NCBI GenBank assembly: GCA_036365145.1 | Contig: JAEOAD010000004.1 | Coordinates: 54,124,001-54,188,000, forward strand | Direction: 5' to 3' | DNA length: 64,000 nt | From: Orientallactaga sibirica | Taxonomy: Eukaryota > Chordata > Mammalia > Rodentia > Dipodidae | In this document: positions 22,893 to 34,093 of the stretch, one piece after another | Numbering within the stretch: the first letter of the stretch is position 1 | How the letters are laid out: every line of letters starts with the position of its first letter | Program-made: the position numbers and the translations under genes | The notes under the pieces: generated by a model | What the model was told of the DNA's origin: nothing | Database searches by the model: none | What the model saw: the letters and a program-made list of their open reading frames with translations, nothing else

Positions 22893-23387
22893 CAGATAAA
22901 AATTTTTCATGATTTTCTTAATAGTGATAAAGACTAGTTATGTAAATTTTGAAATGGATAATTTTCACCCAAAATTGATTTCTTCCTTGTTAAAGTAAAA
23001 TATAAATAGATTTGAGTGTTAGATACTTTGCATGGACTCAAATAGCTATTTATTCCTTTGTAGGAATTGAATATTCACAATTTATTATGCTCAAAATATC
23101 TTTGAGTTTCCCCATCACTCTGTGGTATAACAAATATTTCATATCTGCACTATCAGTACTTTTAACTGTTATGGCTTTTAAGAATGTGAGTATTTTCAAG
23201 ACAAGATATACTCAGCTCACACATTAATGCTTTATGCTGTGCAAAAGATCCAGATCAATAAACATTTTAGAAAGAAAAAAATCAATACAGCCCAAATTCC
23301 AGCAAGCAGAAAATGTCCTTATGCTTCAAATATGTGCTGAAGACCAATGAGGAAACCTATTATTGTATTAATTTTGTTTTTGGCTTT
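22893..23387. other. Spacer between inverted-repeat arms
   Basis: About 495 bp of AT-rich sequence with no recognised repeat and no convincing frame. Confidence 0.6.
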
Positions 23388-23628
23388 TGGATGTAGGTTT
23401 ATTGGCCCTGATATATTATTAGCATCTCCCTTTGTAATTTCCTATGTACTCTGGAGTAGAGTTCATTTTCAACTCTGTCTCATGAGTAACAGCAGAGATA
23501 CATCTGACTCATTTGTTTGAGACCATAATGAAACAACTATAAAGGCAAATAGTAAAGGTGATTGTAGTATGATGAGTTTTTAAAATCACTAGGGTCATTC
23601 TAAGTAGAGAACTATGAGGTTTATTTCA
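23388..23628 (-). repeat. Inverted repeat, right arm
   Basis: Partner of 22647-22892. It ends at GTAGAGAACTATGAGGTTTA and begins at GGATGTAGGTTTATTGGCC. An A-run (23637-23647) follows just outside, which could be a decayed poly-A tail. Confidence 0.85.
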
Positions 23629-23639
23629 AACTTTAGAAA

Positions 23640-24255
23640 AAAAAAAGGAAACCAGAAATAATCCAGTGAGAATTTCTCCACGAAAGAATGTATAAGGGCC
23701 CTCCAATAGACCTCTACTTAAATTGAAAGACAATGAATAAATAAGAATAAATAAGACATTTCTTTAAAAATCCAATTCAATTTATTAGTAAAAGTATGCT
23801 ATGTCTAGATGAGTAAAAGAACAGAAATATGTTTCCATTAAGCATGACCTCCTCAAATCATGTTTAATTAAATATCAATATAATGTTTTCATATTTTCTG
23901 TATTTAAAATAAATTTAGTCAAAAATCTGACATCCCTAACCACATGGGCACAAGCCTCAGGCTTGTAAACTAAAGAATCATGGTCGATACTAGATAAGTA
24001 GAGGACACATAATAGAGTAAATAATAAATAAATAAATAAATAAATAAATAAAATTTCTGTTGTTCAACTATTCAGTCCATTGCATTTTATTAATGCTGTT
24101 TGAATTGACAAAGACATCACTATAAATAAAAAAAAAATCTCTCACTGATGTAGATCATCTGCTTGTAAATATGATGGTTTCTCTGCTGTCTTTTGGTCAC
24201 AAAACATCTGAAGAATTACATTGCTAGTTATAGCTTAATGTCCATTGGGTTCTTT
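23640..24255. other. Unassigned AT-rich spacer with (AAAT)n
   Basis: It contains an (AAAT)n run at about 24022-24052. Otherwise nothing was recognised. Confidence 0.6.
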
Positions 24256-24267
24256 GTTATGTCCTCT

Positions 24268-24268
24268 C

Positions 24269-24329
<61 letters not shown>

Positions 24330-24356
24330 TTCCTTCCTTCCTTCCTTCCTTCCTTC

Positions 24357-24421
<65 letters not shown>
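24268..24421. repeat. (CTTT)n/(CTTC)n microsatellite
   Basis: A run of CTTT units with a CTTC block at 24326-24358 lies where the B1 poly-A tail should be. It is a long pure polypyrimidine tract. Long open frames through it (FLSFFLSFF) are artefacts. Confidence 0.97.
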
Positions 24422-24423
<2 letters not shown>

Positions 24424-24551
24424 TTTTTTTTGAGCTACAGTCTTGCTGTAGCTCAGGATGACCTGGAATCTGGAATTGGCATTCACTATGTAGTCTCAGG
24501 TAAACCTCCGACCTCTGCCTCCTCCATGCTGGGATTAAAGGTGTGTACCAT

Positions 24552-24942
24552 GGAGTTCTCTGGAGACTGTGCAGAATGCCTGGAGGTGTACCAGAGCAGT
24601 TCAGCTGGTCCCATTTGTGTTCTTCATTGGCTGTTCAACCCGTCCCTGTTGTCTTCCCCTTCAGGTTTCTTGACTTTGCAAGGAGGCTGATAGTGAAGAT
24701 CAGCTCTCAGGAGTTTTCCAGGCCTTCAACAGCAGTTTGGGACTCCTGAGAAATCCAGCCCTGTAGACTGGGAACATTTTTGGTTCTCAGCCTCTTCAGC
24801 TTTTAGACAACCATTGTTGGACTACCTAGCCTGTCTCATGTAAGCCAATCTAATGGATTCCCTTAATAATATATATTCATTCTATTAGCTCTGTTCCTCT
24901 AGAAAGTAATACAGTACCTATACTCCAAAAGAAAAAAAAAAT
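24552..24942 (+). mobile_element. Retroposed LTR-like fragment inside B1
   Basis: About 390 bp ends with an A-rich tail (AAAAGAAAAAAAAAA near 24928-24941) and sits in the middle of the B1. Imperfect duplicated B1 sequence (GTGTGTACCAT and GTTGTGCACCAC) flanks it. Its right half, CATGTAAGCCAATCTAATGG with TATATATTCATTCTATTAGC and CTGTTCCTCTAG, resembles the 3' end of ERVL/MLT2-type LTRs. The best reading is a LINE-mobilised copy of an LTR-containing transcript. A processed pseudogene of an unknown transcript is the alternative. Confidence 0.55.
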
Positions 24943-24976
24943 GTTGTGCACCACCACACCCAGCTAGTTATGTCCT

Positions 24977-26689
24977 TTTTAGAGACTGTGTCCTTTAATC
25001 CTACAAAAGCTCTGTTTGCATGGATATGAAGCATAATTTCCTAAGTAAGAGGTTGAGTGATCATCAGAGAGGTAAACCTTCAGTTCTCACATCAGTACAT
25101 TGAGGATATAGCTCCATTTTCAGGTCTGTAATTTAGTGTATATGCTGCATCCTGAATGATGACACCTCATCCTTGCAGAATATTTCTTTTAAGTTGATAC
25201 TTTAACTCGGTCTTTAGTAGGACTTCTCAACAGAATTAGAGATCAGCTTTAATTGGGTGGTGATGTTTGCAGGATGGCCAGTGGATTCCAATGTTATGGG
25301 TCCAAATTTAACTTGAAATTTTTCTGTTGTGAAATGAGTCCTGTGGTTGTGTGCTCTTGTGTGGCATTTAATAACTGAAGATTAAGTATTACCTAAAGCC
25401 ATGGGGGTTGTACTGGAGGAGTTTATATAGGCAGGAAAAGCAAAATCACATGTAAAATATGTACTTATCTCTATTTACATAACTTTCTGCCACTTCCAGA
25501 AAAGAAAACTCCCAGGGCAAATGACTTTCCACCAAGTGGCCATTTAATGTCTATAAGAAATAGTTTCATTCCTTATATAGTGTTGGTCCAACCAATAGTG
25601 TTGGTCATTGTTAGTGATATGGCAAATATTGAGGTAAAGCCATAACTAAATTTGTTTGCAAAGCAGGTCTATAAGCAAAACACATCTATGTCACAATGAC
25701 TTCTCTATTGATCTGTATACTATGCTAAATCTGGAGTGACCAATGGTGAAATGTGGGTTTTTGTCCCTGGCCTCATCATTTTGCATAATAGTTGTCTAGT
25801 GCTTCCTATTCAGTAGAAAATGTTTTTTTGAAATAACTTCCATAGCCTTATAAAACCATGGGAGTACACTGTATCTTAGAAGTTACACACAGTGGTAAGT
25901 GTTATTGACAGTTGGGGTGTCTCCATGTGCAACTTATTTGAACATTCTAGCTCTCTCCAAGCTCAATATCAGATACTCATTTTTCCATGTTACAGACAGA
26001 TACTGGCCTTTGGTGACTTTATAAGTCCAACAGAATCTATTCTATGGGCATACAATCATGGGTTACCTGTTAAACAGACAAACATTTATTCTCTCAGAAA
26101 GGTCCAAATAATGTACATGGGGGAGTTTCCAGAAAAATGCATCTTGATCCCACTGTAAATGGCATTGCTTTGCTTCAGAATCTCAGAAACCTGTTTTGTG
26201 AGTAACTGAGACATGTTTAAATATCACATTGATGTTCTCCTATGACCTATATGTCTACTGTCATAAAGTCTATAAGATGTGGTCCACAAGACCACCTGTG
26301 GCAACTTATCCTACACTGGATCAATTTCAGTGCTATAAACTATCCATACTGCATAGGATGTAGGCATAAATATTCCTACGGTGAAATGTGATAACTTACC
26401 AACTTAAAAATCTAAAATTGGTTCTGTGCTTTCTTCTCCAAGGTAGAAAATACACAATGCATCACTTTTGTCTATTACTTTGGCAAGAAAACAATGACAT
26501 CCTTTTGACTATGAACAGTAATATTTTAAATGAATTGTAGGTGTCTATATCTCTTACCCTTCATAGATATCAATTTATACTTTTCAGTACATGTGTCTTG
26601 CCAAGCCCTCCAATATATTAACCTTTTCATCCATTCTGACATGACTGTGTGAAGGCTAAGCTTTCTTGTCAATTTGATCGCATTAAGAA
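24977..26689. other. Unassigned; possible ERV interior
   Basis: No gene seen. Parts such as 25990-26160 have the feel of decayed retroviral interior and precede the ERVL pol, but I cannot name motifs. gag-protease remains of the downstream ERVL would be expected here if the element is complete. Confidence 0.4.
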
Positions 26690-27072
26690 TTAAGTGAGAA
26701 TTGTGCCAAATTTCATCCTGTAGTTATTATCCCATTCCTCAAATGCATTATTAGGATAGTTGTAGTGAGCAATTGGCAGAATCCCTGTATTGGTTCCCTG
26801 TCCTGTGGAGTGAGGGCTATTATAGTTGGAAAGGCCAAATGAAAGTCATTAGAGCTGCTTCTTTTAGTGAAAACAGTGAACCCAAAACAAAACACCATCC
26901 TCAAAGGGATTGCAGAGATTAATGCCAACAAAAAGGACTTTCAGGATGCAAGGATGATAGTTCCCACCACATCATCTCTCCTATTTGGCCTGTTCAGAAG
27001 ACAAATGGAGAGTGATAGTTGTTTATCAAAAAAAAAAAAAAAATTAAAAAGACTTCAATTACAGGCACTGCA

Positions 27073-27122
<50 letters not shown>

Positions 27123-28165
27123 ACGCGCACGCACGCGCACGCGCACTTTAACTAGGGCAAATTACCATATTTCCTGTTTCCTGGTTTGCAGGTATTGATC
27201 TGACAAATTTACTTTCAGCTGACAAGGCTAGCAGTACATTTTTACTCTATTACCTCAAGGTTATATTAATTCTTTAGGCCTGTGTCTAGTTTGCCAGGCT
27301 TATGATCAGCTGTCCACGCCACAAAGTATCACATTAGCCCATGATATGGATAATATTATGCTTTTACTGAGGTAAAAGGCCACTGAGTTTTGGTTGGATT
27401 TATTTCCCACCTATTGATGTGCATATAATGTAACAAAACTCCAAAGTGGTGTGGGGCATGCAAAAGTATTCCTTTAAGGATAAGGACAAATTGTTTCACC
27501 TGGCTCTTCTTACCACCAATAAAGAAGTGCAATGACTAGTGTTCCTATTCTGATTTTGGATCCTCACTTGAGTGTGTTATTCAGCTCATTTGGAAAGTTG
27601 CTAGATTTGAGCAGGTCCCAGAAAGGGTCCAAGTTAACATGAAGGCTGCTCAATATGATCCTGGAGACCTTATGGTACTTGAGATATCAGTGACAGACAG
27701 GGATGCTGTTTGGAGCCTTTGATGGGCCCCCATAGATGATTCACAAAGGAAACCCTTGGGATTTTGGAGCAAGGTCCTGCCATCATCTGAAGAGAACTAT
27801 TCTCCCCTTGAGGGATAGCTCTTAGCCTACTATTGGTGGAAACTGAAAATATGATGGTGGCCCACTCATTATGAATGTGGTTAGAGCCTACTGTTCCCAC
27901 AACTTTATGCTACATTGGCCTACAAGTTTTGGTTCCAGTCGTGGGAATAATTCTTACAGAAGGCACAGAAAGTATTTCACTGAACTTGATGTTAAGCTCC
28001 CCACTCCCCACACTCAAAAGACTTTGGGCATCTGATGCACTTGAATCAACAGGCTAAGGAAGGAGTAACAATGTCATATCACAGAAGGTAGAATTATATC
28101 CTTGGCATTGTGTTCATTTTGAAATTAAGCATGACATAAGGAAATGTGGTTTGGTGTCAAATGGA
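26690..28165 (+). pseudogene. ERVL pol relic (reverse transcriptase to RNase H)
   Basis: An endogenous retrovirus-L polymerase remnant, frameshifted and interrupted. Early reverse-transcriptase sequence is recognisable at 26900-27010 (GGATTGCAGAGATTAATGCC, GATAGTTCCCACCACATC, CTATTTGGCCTGTTCAGAAG). At 27250-27273 one frame reads LPQGYINS, and 93 bases on, in the same frame, DMDNIML occupies the place of the catalytic YxDD box. The Tyr and the second Asp are lost, so the enzyme would be dead. RNase-H-region sequence follows at 27660-27850 (GATGCTGTTTGGAGCCTTTG, TTGGGATTTTGGAGCAAGG). A GT/GC repeat and an A-run interrupt the reverse-transcriptase part. An ERVL-like LTR follows. Confidence 0.85.
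27075..27146. repeat. (GT)n(GCAC)n alternating purine-pyrimidine tract
   Basis: About 23 GT units pass into GCACGCGCACGCACGCGCAC and more of the same type, a continuous 72-bp alternating purine-pyrimidine run interrupting the ERVL pol relic. Confidence 0.96.
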
Positions 28166-28178
28166 CAAAGACTGGACT

Positions 28179-28641
28179 TGTGATGGTTAAGTTGTACTGT
28201 GAACTTGAACATACTAGGGAATCATGTGAAAGATGGGCCCTTTGGGTGAACCTTTGTGAGGGTCTGTGAGGGATTTTCCAGGAACGATTGGCTTCCTCCA
28301 GAGTGGGTAACTCTTAGGTGGCAGGTTGGGGAATGTATATCAGGTAGCTCCAGGAGAAAAAGGAGCTTCATTCATTTGTTCTGCTGAACTATGCTACTTG
28401 CTGGGGTGTGCTTTTTCCTTAGCTTCCCTAGCATGCATGCACCATTTGTCTGTCTTCTAAGGACAATGGAACCCACTCTGTATCCAGCTTCATGGATTGA
28501 GCAGCTACATATTAATGATTCTCCAGAATGTGGCAGCTACTGTTGGGCTGCCCAATCTGTATCTTTTAAACTAATCCAATAAATCCCCTTTCACACAAAT
28601 TTATTTCCTCAGTTATTTTACCCTAGAGAATCTGATCTACA
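28179..28641 (+). mobile_element. ERVL-type 3' LTR
   Basis: It begins TGTGATGGTTAAGTTGTACTG, as in ERVL-class LTRs (MT2/MLT2), contains CTGTGAGGGATTTTCC, and ends with an AATCCAATAAATCCCC poly-A signal and TCTGATCTACA. It lies 14 bp after the pol relic on the same strand, which fits a 3' LTR of an env-less ERVL. Confidence 0.65.
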
Positions 28642-29904
28642 GCTTGCATCTGAGACATAGTTCAGAATGTATAGCTTTGTTCAGACTACACTATGAAAAA
28701 ATAATGGAAGCATTCAGGCAATTGTGAAGAAATTGTAATGTGATTTTTTTATTACATGTGAATTCAAAATCTTTGTATTACTTTCTGACTGTATGTTTGA
28801 CACCTATGAAATGAGAAAAGGAAAGAAAGAGAATTATCTTAGCAGAATTTTGGAACAACCGAGACTTGAAAAGCTAGCCTGTGGTGATGAAGAGTCTTTA
28901 GAAAAAGTTTTCCTGAAAGAACTTCGTGTCTGGCACAAATGACCCATATCTAGTAACTGACGTCAATAATGGCTCAAAGCAGCTTAGGAGAATGTAGCTG
29001 TCACGCTGCATGAAAGGTACTCTGGAAACAGTCTCTGTGCTGAAAATTTTATTGAATGGAGATTCAAACAGTCTTAATCCATAACTACCACACAGAAGTA
29101 AAAAATACTGCTTGCTATCTCTTTAGCTATCTGTGTAAAGAGATTGCTAATTGTACATTATTTTTGCTATTATGATATTAGATGGTTCCTTCAAATGCAG
29201 AACAAATACACACACCAATAAACTAATTCTCTCAGATAGTCCTTCTGGCCTTCCTAAAAACATTTTAAAGTTAATCTGTTAGAAGGGATTCTAAATTATA
29301 TTTTTGTCTAAGGTATTAGAAATCTAACCCCATGTGTACTTACCTCCTTGTGTTTGTGTTCATATGTCCTGGTTGTTGAGTAGGTGATATTTTAGGTGAC
29401 TGCATATAGGGACTTATCATTTTATGAACTTGTATCTGATTTCCAATAATATAAAAGTCCACCTTTATGGGATGCAAGTGGCAGAATAACTCTCAGTCTG
29501 TTTGGTTGAGAATACAAGTTCTTCTCAAATATGTGGTCATTCAATGTGAAGGAGTATTGTACATACTATTATTGTTTTGAATCAAGATCATTTGTTACCT
29601 TATGTTAAAACTACTGTGCATATCTGTTGGGCTTAAACAAATCTAGGCATCTGTCCACAAAGTTCATCATTAATTACTGATTCTTTCAACTATAGGTTCA
29701 ACCACTGTGAATATCCTAGTTTTCCTTTGCTGTTTGCCTTCAGTAAAGTTTTTCTTCCATAGTGTTTTAAAGATGATTAAAGTAGATACTCCACCCATGG
29801 AACATAGATGCTAATGAATATCAGTCTTTCTTCACTATTGTACAAATTCAATTATGAATACTGACATGGATACACATTATGATGTATTATTTGTGAAAAT
29901 ATTT
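28642..29904. other. Unassigned, possibly unique sequence
   Basis: No repeat recognised. 28860-29060 is less AT-rich and holds a palindromic CRE at 28958-28965. Confidence 0.5.
28958..28965. promoter_or_regulatory. CRE-like palindrome
   Basis: TGACGTCA is the full cAMP-response element consensus bound by CREB/ATF proteins. It is a CpG-containing 8-mer retained in CpG-poor, apparently non-repeat sequence. A single site is weak evidence of function. Confidence 0.3.
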
Positions 29905-30250
29905 CAGGTCTGGAGAGAGGGGTCAGTGGATAAAACCCTTGCTGCAGACGCATGAGTATAAGAGTTTGGAACCCCAGCAATCACATAAGACAGGCAGAAG
30001 ATGTGGCAAGCATTTGTAATCCTAACTATGCCTAGCAGGTGAGAAAGGAGAGAGAGGCAGAAGAATACACTTGAAGATTGGAGGGAGCTAGCCTAGTGAA
30101 AGCAATGGTGAATAATGTGACACACTGTCTCAGAGAAGGTGGAAGATAAGAACAGACATCTGAATGTTGTTCTCTGACATTCATATGTACATACATACAT
30201 GGGTGCAGACACATATGTACACACACACCATACACACATCCTACACACAT
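29905..30250 (+). mobile_element. B4-type composite SINE (ID + B1)
   Basis: An ID-like head (GGTCTGGAGAGAGGGGTCAG, GGAACCCCAGCAATCACAT) passes into B1-like sequence (CATTTGTAATCCTAACTATG, TGACACACTGTCTCAG). It ends with the typical B4 ACACATAC/CACACACC-rich tail. Confidence 0.75.
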
Positions 30251-31015
30251 CAAAAATATTTGTATATATAATATTATTAGATATCTGATTTATAATTTAA
30301 GATTTTTCATTTTGTTTTGTTTATAGTCAAAGGCTATTCTCTCTCACTTTCTCTCTTTATTTAAGTGAAGGGGTCTTAGTGTGTTGTTGTCCAGTGTGGC
30401 TTCAAGTTCTCAAACTTTAGAACTCAAAAGAAATCATCCTGCCTCTATCCAAAATGGCTGGAAGTACAGATGTAAGCCCCCTTATATGGGTGAAAGATAT
30501 TCTCTTAAGAAACCACCAAAACCTATTTGTAAATCTAGATGTATGTTAAATTTCACATCAAATAGCATATGTAGAAGCTTATTCCTACACTTGGTGTCAG
30601 AAGGTAACCTTTGCCATACAGAGACCTAGGAAAGTGCTGTCTGTTGCTAAGTTCTCCACTGATTCTTAGCTCATTTACTCTTAGTTTCAGTTGAATTTTT
30701 ACCTATGCTAAGGCCACAGATATACTTGAAATCCAGTGGGCATTTATTAGCTCTTACTTCACTCTCTGGATTTAGGTTGTCATGCCTAAATTGAACATTA
30801 CTTTTTATTGAATCACTTTTCTATTGGCCTTCACAATGCTATAGGCAACTTTTTTTTTCCTGTTTACTTTTCCTTGCTGCCTAGATTTTATAACTTGATT
30901 TCTATTTCTGGTGCAACAAAACGTGTTACAGTTTTATATGGGTCATAACTTGATTTTGTATACCTTGTCAGCTATATTAGCCAGTACTTATTTCAAAATA
31001 AACAACTATAAAATA
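30251..31015. other. Unassigned spacer
   Basis: No repeat or gene recognised. Confidence 0.55.
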
Positions 31016-31570
31016 TTAGTGAAATACAATAATATGCAAGCTTTTTACATGCCTGTGAGGTGGCTGGAATGGCTCTTCCAGATCTTAGATAAGCTTCATG
31101 CATCCACCAACTGGGAATTGGGTGGACTAGGCAGACTCAGCTGCACAGCTTAGTTTCAAACTGATAATTTTCCAGCTGGCCAGATGGTGCTGCTTCATGC
31201 TTCTCACATCTTTCTTGTACAATTGGGATAAGTGTGCATGCCCTTCTTGTGGAGATGGCAGATGACAAAGGGAACAAGCCAAAACAATAAAATATTTGTA
31301 AAGTCTATTTAGATTTGGCATTCTTCCACTTCTATTTCTACTCCATTACCCTTGGAAGCCACAGGTTGAGCCAAACTCAAGATGCATAGACATGTACTTC
31401 ATCTATTCCTACTCCATTAGATACAAGAAGTCACAAGTTCATGCAAAATATAGATGTATGGAACTGTACTTTGTCAATACCACAAGCAAATAGTAATACA
31501 GAAAAGACGAGTGTAAGGACACAGCACTGGCACTAATAATTCAAGCTTTTTTGCACTGACACTACCTGGT
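31016..31570. other. Possible ancient interspersed repeat
   Basis: Less AT-rich sequence including CAGCTTAGTTTCAAACTGA and AGCCACAGGTTGAGCCAAAC. ACTTCWTCTATTYCTACTCCATTA-like phrases repeat at 31330-31345 and 31403-31420. It has the texture of an old medium-reiterated element, but I cannot name a family. Confidence 0.3.
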
Positions 31571-31947
31571 CTCTTTAAAGGTTACAAATAGCTCATATTT
31601 TCCCCCACATTAAGATCTTTAATGTAAATTTTCTTTTTTCTAGAATATTATTGGGCTAGTTCTCATCTAAAACTAGAGACAAAACACAGAATCAGAAATT
31701 GTATATTTATTTTCTTTATAACCTAGAGATTTGATTGTGAAGTAATGTAAAATATTGTATTTTTATTGTAGTGTAGTTCAATTTTAAGTCCAAGATCCTG
31801 TTATTGTTATATATGTTTTTGTTTTCTGACTTATAGTGATATATCATCACAAAAGAAATGAAACTAGTTGGGCCATTATTAGTATAAGGGTGAGATAGTG
31901 ACTTGGAGAGCTTAAGAAGGATGAAAACTAACTCAGGGTTTTTTTTA

Positions 31948-31950
31948 AAG

Positions 31951-31990
<40 letters not shown>

Positions 31991-31991
31991 T
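31948..31991. repeat. (ATT)n microsatellite
   Basis: About 14 ATT units follow a T-run. Confidence 0.95.
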
Positions 31992-32089
31992 TTACAGAAT
32001 ACTTACTCTGTGTAGGATACATACTCTACTCACCCACATTCACAAGAGTCACCAATAGTACTAGTGCTATTCTCCTTGTATGCTTAAGG

Positions 32090-32251
32090 AAGTTACTAAT
32101 TCCTTCAACAGTGTAGCATACAAAATCAACACACAAAAATCAGTAGGTTTTCTACATGAAAAGACAAATATACAGAAATAGATATCAGCAAAGCTATCAC
32201 ATTTTCAATAGCCACAAAATTCAGATAGCCTGGAATAACACTAACCAAGTA
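32090..32251 (+). mobile_element. L1 ORF2 fragment, 5' side of nested MaLR
   Basis: Sense L1 ORF2 sequence: ATACAAAATCAACACACAAA, AATCAGTAGGTTTTCTACATG, then AATAACACTAACCAAG. It is interrupted at 32252 by the MaLR element and resumes at 34094 with CCAATGATGTGAAATAC. Confidence 0.82.
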
Positions 32252-32600
32252 TGTTCGTTTGATACAGGTATTCTCCATAAACTTGAGTGTTCTGAATGCT
32301 AGGTTTCCAGCTGATGGAGATTTGGAAATTGTGCCTTCTGGAGGCACTGTAATGTTGGGGGCAGGCTTTTGGGTAGTATAGTCAGTTTCCTTTTGCCAGT
32401 GTTTGGCACATTCTCCTTTTCCTGTTGTCTACCTGATATTGATGGTGAGGAGATGATATCCTCCTATCTGCTCATGCCATAATTTTCCCCTGCCATCATG
32501 GAGCTTCCCCTCAAGCCTGTAAGCCAAAATACACCCTCTTTCCCCACAAGCTGCTCTTGGGCAGGAGATTTCTTCCAGCAGTGCGAACCTGAATTCCACA
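32252..32600 (+). repeat. 5' LTR of the 32.3-34.1 kb MaLR
   Basis: Starts TGTTCGTTTGATACAGG and ends GCGAACCTGAATTCCACA; 349 bp. It has the sequence layout of the LTRs at 9.7 and 11.2 kb. Confidence 0.88.
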
Positions 32601-33745
32601 GAAAAGTTAGTGCCAGAAGTGAGTTGCTGCTAGACAACTTACTATGTGGTTTTGGCCTTTTGGAACTGATTTTAAAGAGGAATGTGGAAGGATTTGAAAC
32701 CTTAGCCTAAGAGACCCCTTACAGTGCTGTAAGTACAGCTTGATGGACTGTTGCGGTCAGAGTTGAAAGACCTGAATGCAATAAGAACTAGACTGTAAGA
32801 TTTGCCTTATGAGGGTGAGAAAGAGCTTTGCCGGGACTTGGCTAGAAGCACTTTGTGTGAAAGGATTGCTATTATGCCTGTGTACTGAGAATTTGTGCAG
32901 GGTTGCATTGCGTAAAAAGGGACTGGTGTGAGCAGAGGGATATGGTATAGAAAATAAAATCTTTGGGCTGAAACTTCTACCGATTCAGCTGCAATTGTAT
33001 GAGAGATTACAATCTTTGAGATTGGGCCAGCTGACCTGCTTTGGGACAACAGAAAGAATGTGAATTCTTTTGTAGGAGTCTGAATACTGAAGGAATGTCC
33101 TTTTCTTCAAAGTCTGCTTTATTCCCCCCTCCCCCCGTATTAACAATTGGGACCCCACCTGGTATTATGAAGTATAAGAAATGCAGGAAAGAGAGGGTCA
33201 TTGAATTTGAAACACTTTCTTGTCATCTGTAAATGGCCATGTGTAGTGTGAAGCAGGATTGCCTGCATGGAGTCCTGATGGAGCCATGAAGATGGACCAT
33301 GGGTTGCAGTGGAGAGCCAGTGTAGATGCTGGGACCATAAGATGGCTTCTAAGTTTTCCAGGACTGTGAGTAGCATAGCTGGAGGGACAGAATCAGAACT
33401 CCAGAGACTTGTTGCTGGTTAGAATTATTGGACTTGGAAACTTGTCATGGGTAGAGTTGTTAGAGTTGGAGCTACAGAGTTTGATGTTTGCCTGGTTTAA
33501 ATCTTGTATTGGTTGGGTATTTCTTTGCTATGCCCAAAACCATGTTTTGCGGTGTGAATGTTTATTCTGTACCCTTATGGGATTTAGGGAGGGTGTTGGT
33601 ATTATGGCTCAGTTAAATGACCTTGGATTATGGGGATGTCTTAACATAATTAGGATTGGTAAAAACTATGGGGACTTTTAAAGTTGGATAAATGCATTGC
33701 ATTTTAAATCATGTATGGTTATCAGTTTATGGGCCAGGAGTGTAA

Positions 33746-34093
33746 TGCAATGGTTTGATTCAGGTGTACCCCATAACCTTAGGTGTTCTGAATGTTAGGT
33801 TCCCAGCTGATGGAGATTTGGGAATTAACGCCTCCTGGAAGCAGTGTATTGTTGGGGGTGGGCTTATGGGTATTATAGCCAGTTTCCCCTTGCTGGTGTT
33901 TGGGCACACCCCGTATTCCTGTTTTTCACCTGATGTTGGCCAGGAGGTGATGTCCAACCTCTGTTCATGCCATCGTTTTCCCCTGACATCATGGAGCTTC
34001 TCCTTAAGTCTGTAAGTCAAAGTAAACCTTTTTTTCCCACAAGCTGCTCTTGGTCAGGTGATTTCTGGCAGCAATGTGAACCTGGCTGCAACA
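33746..34093 (+). repeat. 3' LTR of the 32.3-34.1 kb MaLR
   Basis: Starts TGCAATGGTTTGATTCAGG and ends TGAACCTGGCTGCAACA; 348 bp, colinear with the 5' LTR. Confidence 0.88.

Larger units (their letters stand above)
24256..24976 (-). mobile_element. B1 SINE split by an insertion, with expanded tail
   Basis: An antisense B1 reads TGTAGCTCAGGATGACCTGG, TGCTGGGATTAAAGGTGTG to about 24550 and resumes at 24944 with GTGCACCACCACACCCAGC. GTTATGTCCT at 24256-24265 and 24967-24976 is the B1 target duplication. The interval therefore holds one B1 whose poly-A side has become (CTTT)n and whose body was later interrupted. Confidence 0.8.
32252..34093 (+). mobile_element. Complete MaLR element nested in L1
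   Basis: LTRs at 32252-32600 and 33746-34093 flank a ~1.15-kb interior. After the 5' LTR it reads GTTAGTGCCAGAAGTGAG, the usual MaLR position for the primer site. The interior matches the reverse complement of 10009-11154, for example GCAATTGTATGAGAGATTAC against the antisense at 10735. No coding frames remain. CCAAG before and CCAAT after are the likely 5-bp target duplication, taken from L1 sequence, with two extra bases at the left edge. Confidence 0.88.

Noticed and set aside
22647..23628. Foldback/MITE DNA transposon
   Set aside because: Arms are long with a large unrelated spacer; no short terminal repeats or target duplications were seen at the outer ends.
24193..24690. 165-residue open frame on the plus strand
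   Set aside because: Most of it is the (CTTT)n repeat read as FLSFFLS, followed by antisense B1 and the retroposed fragment; no coding features.
26690..28165. Functional retroviral polymerase
   Set aside because: The frame is interrupted by an A-run and a GT/GC repeat, and the YxDD box has lost catalytic residues.
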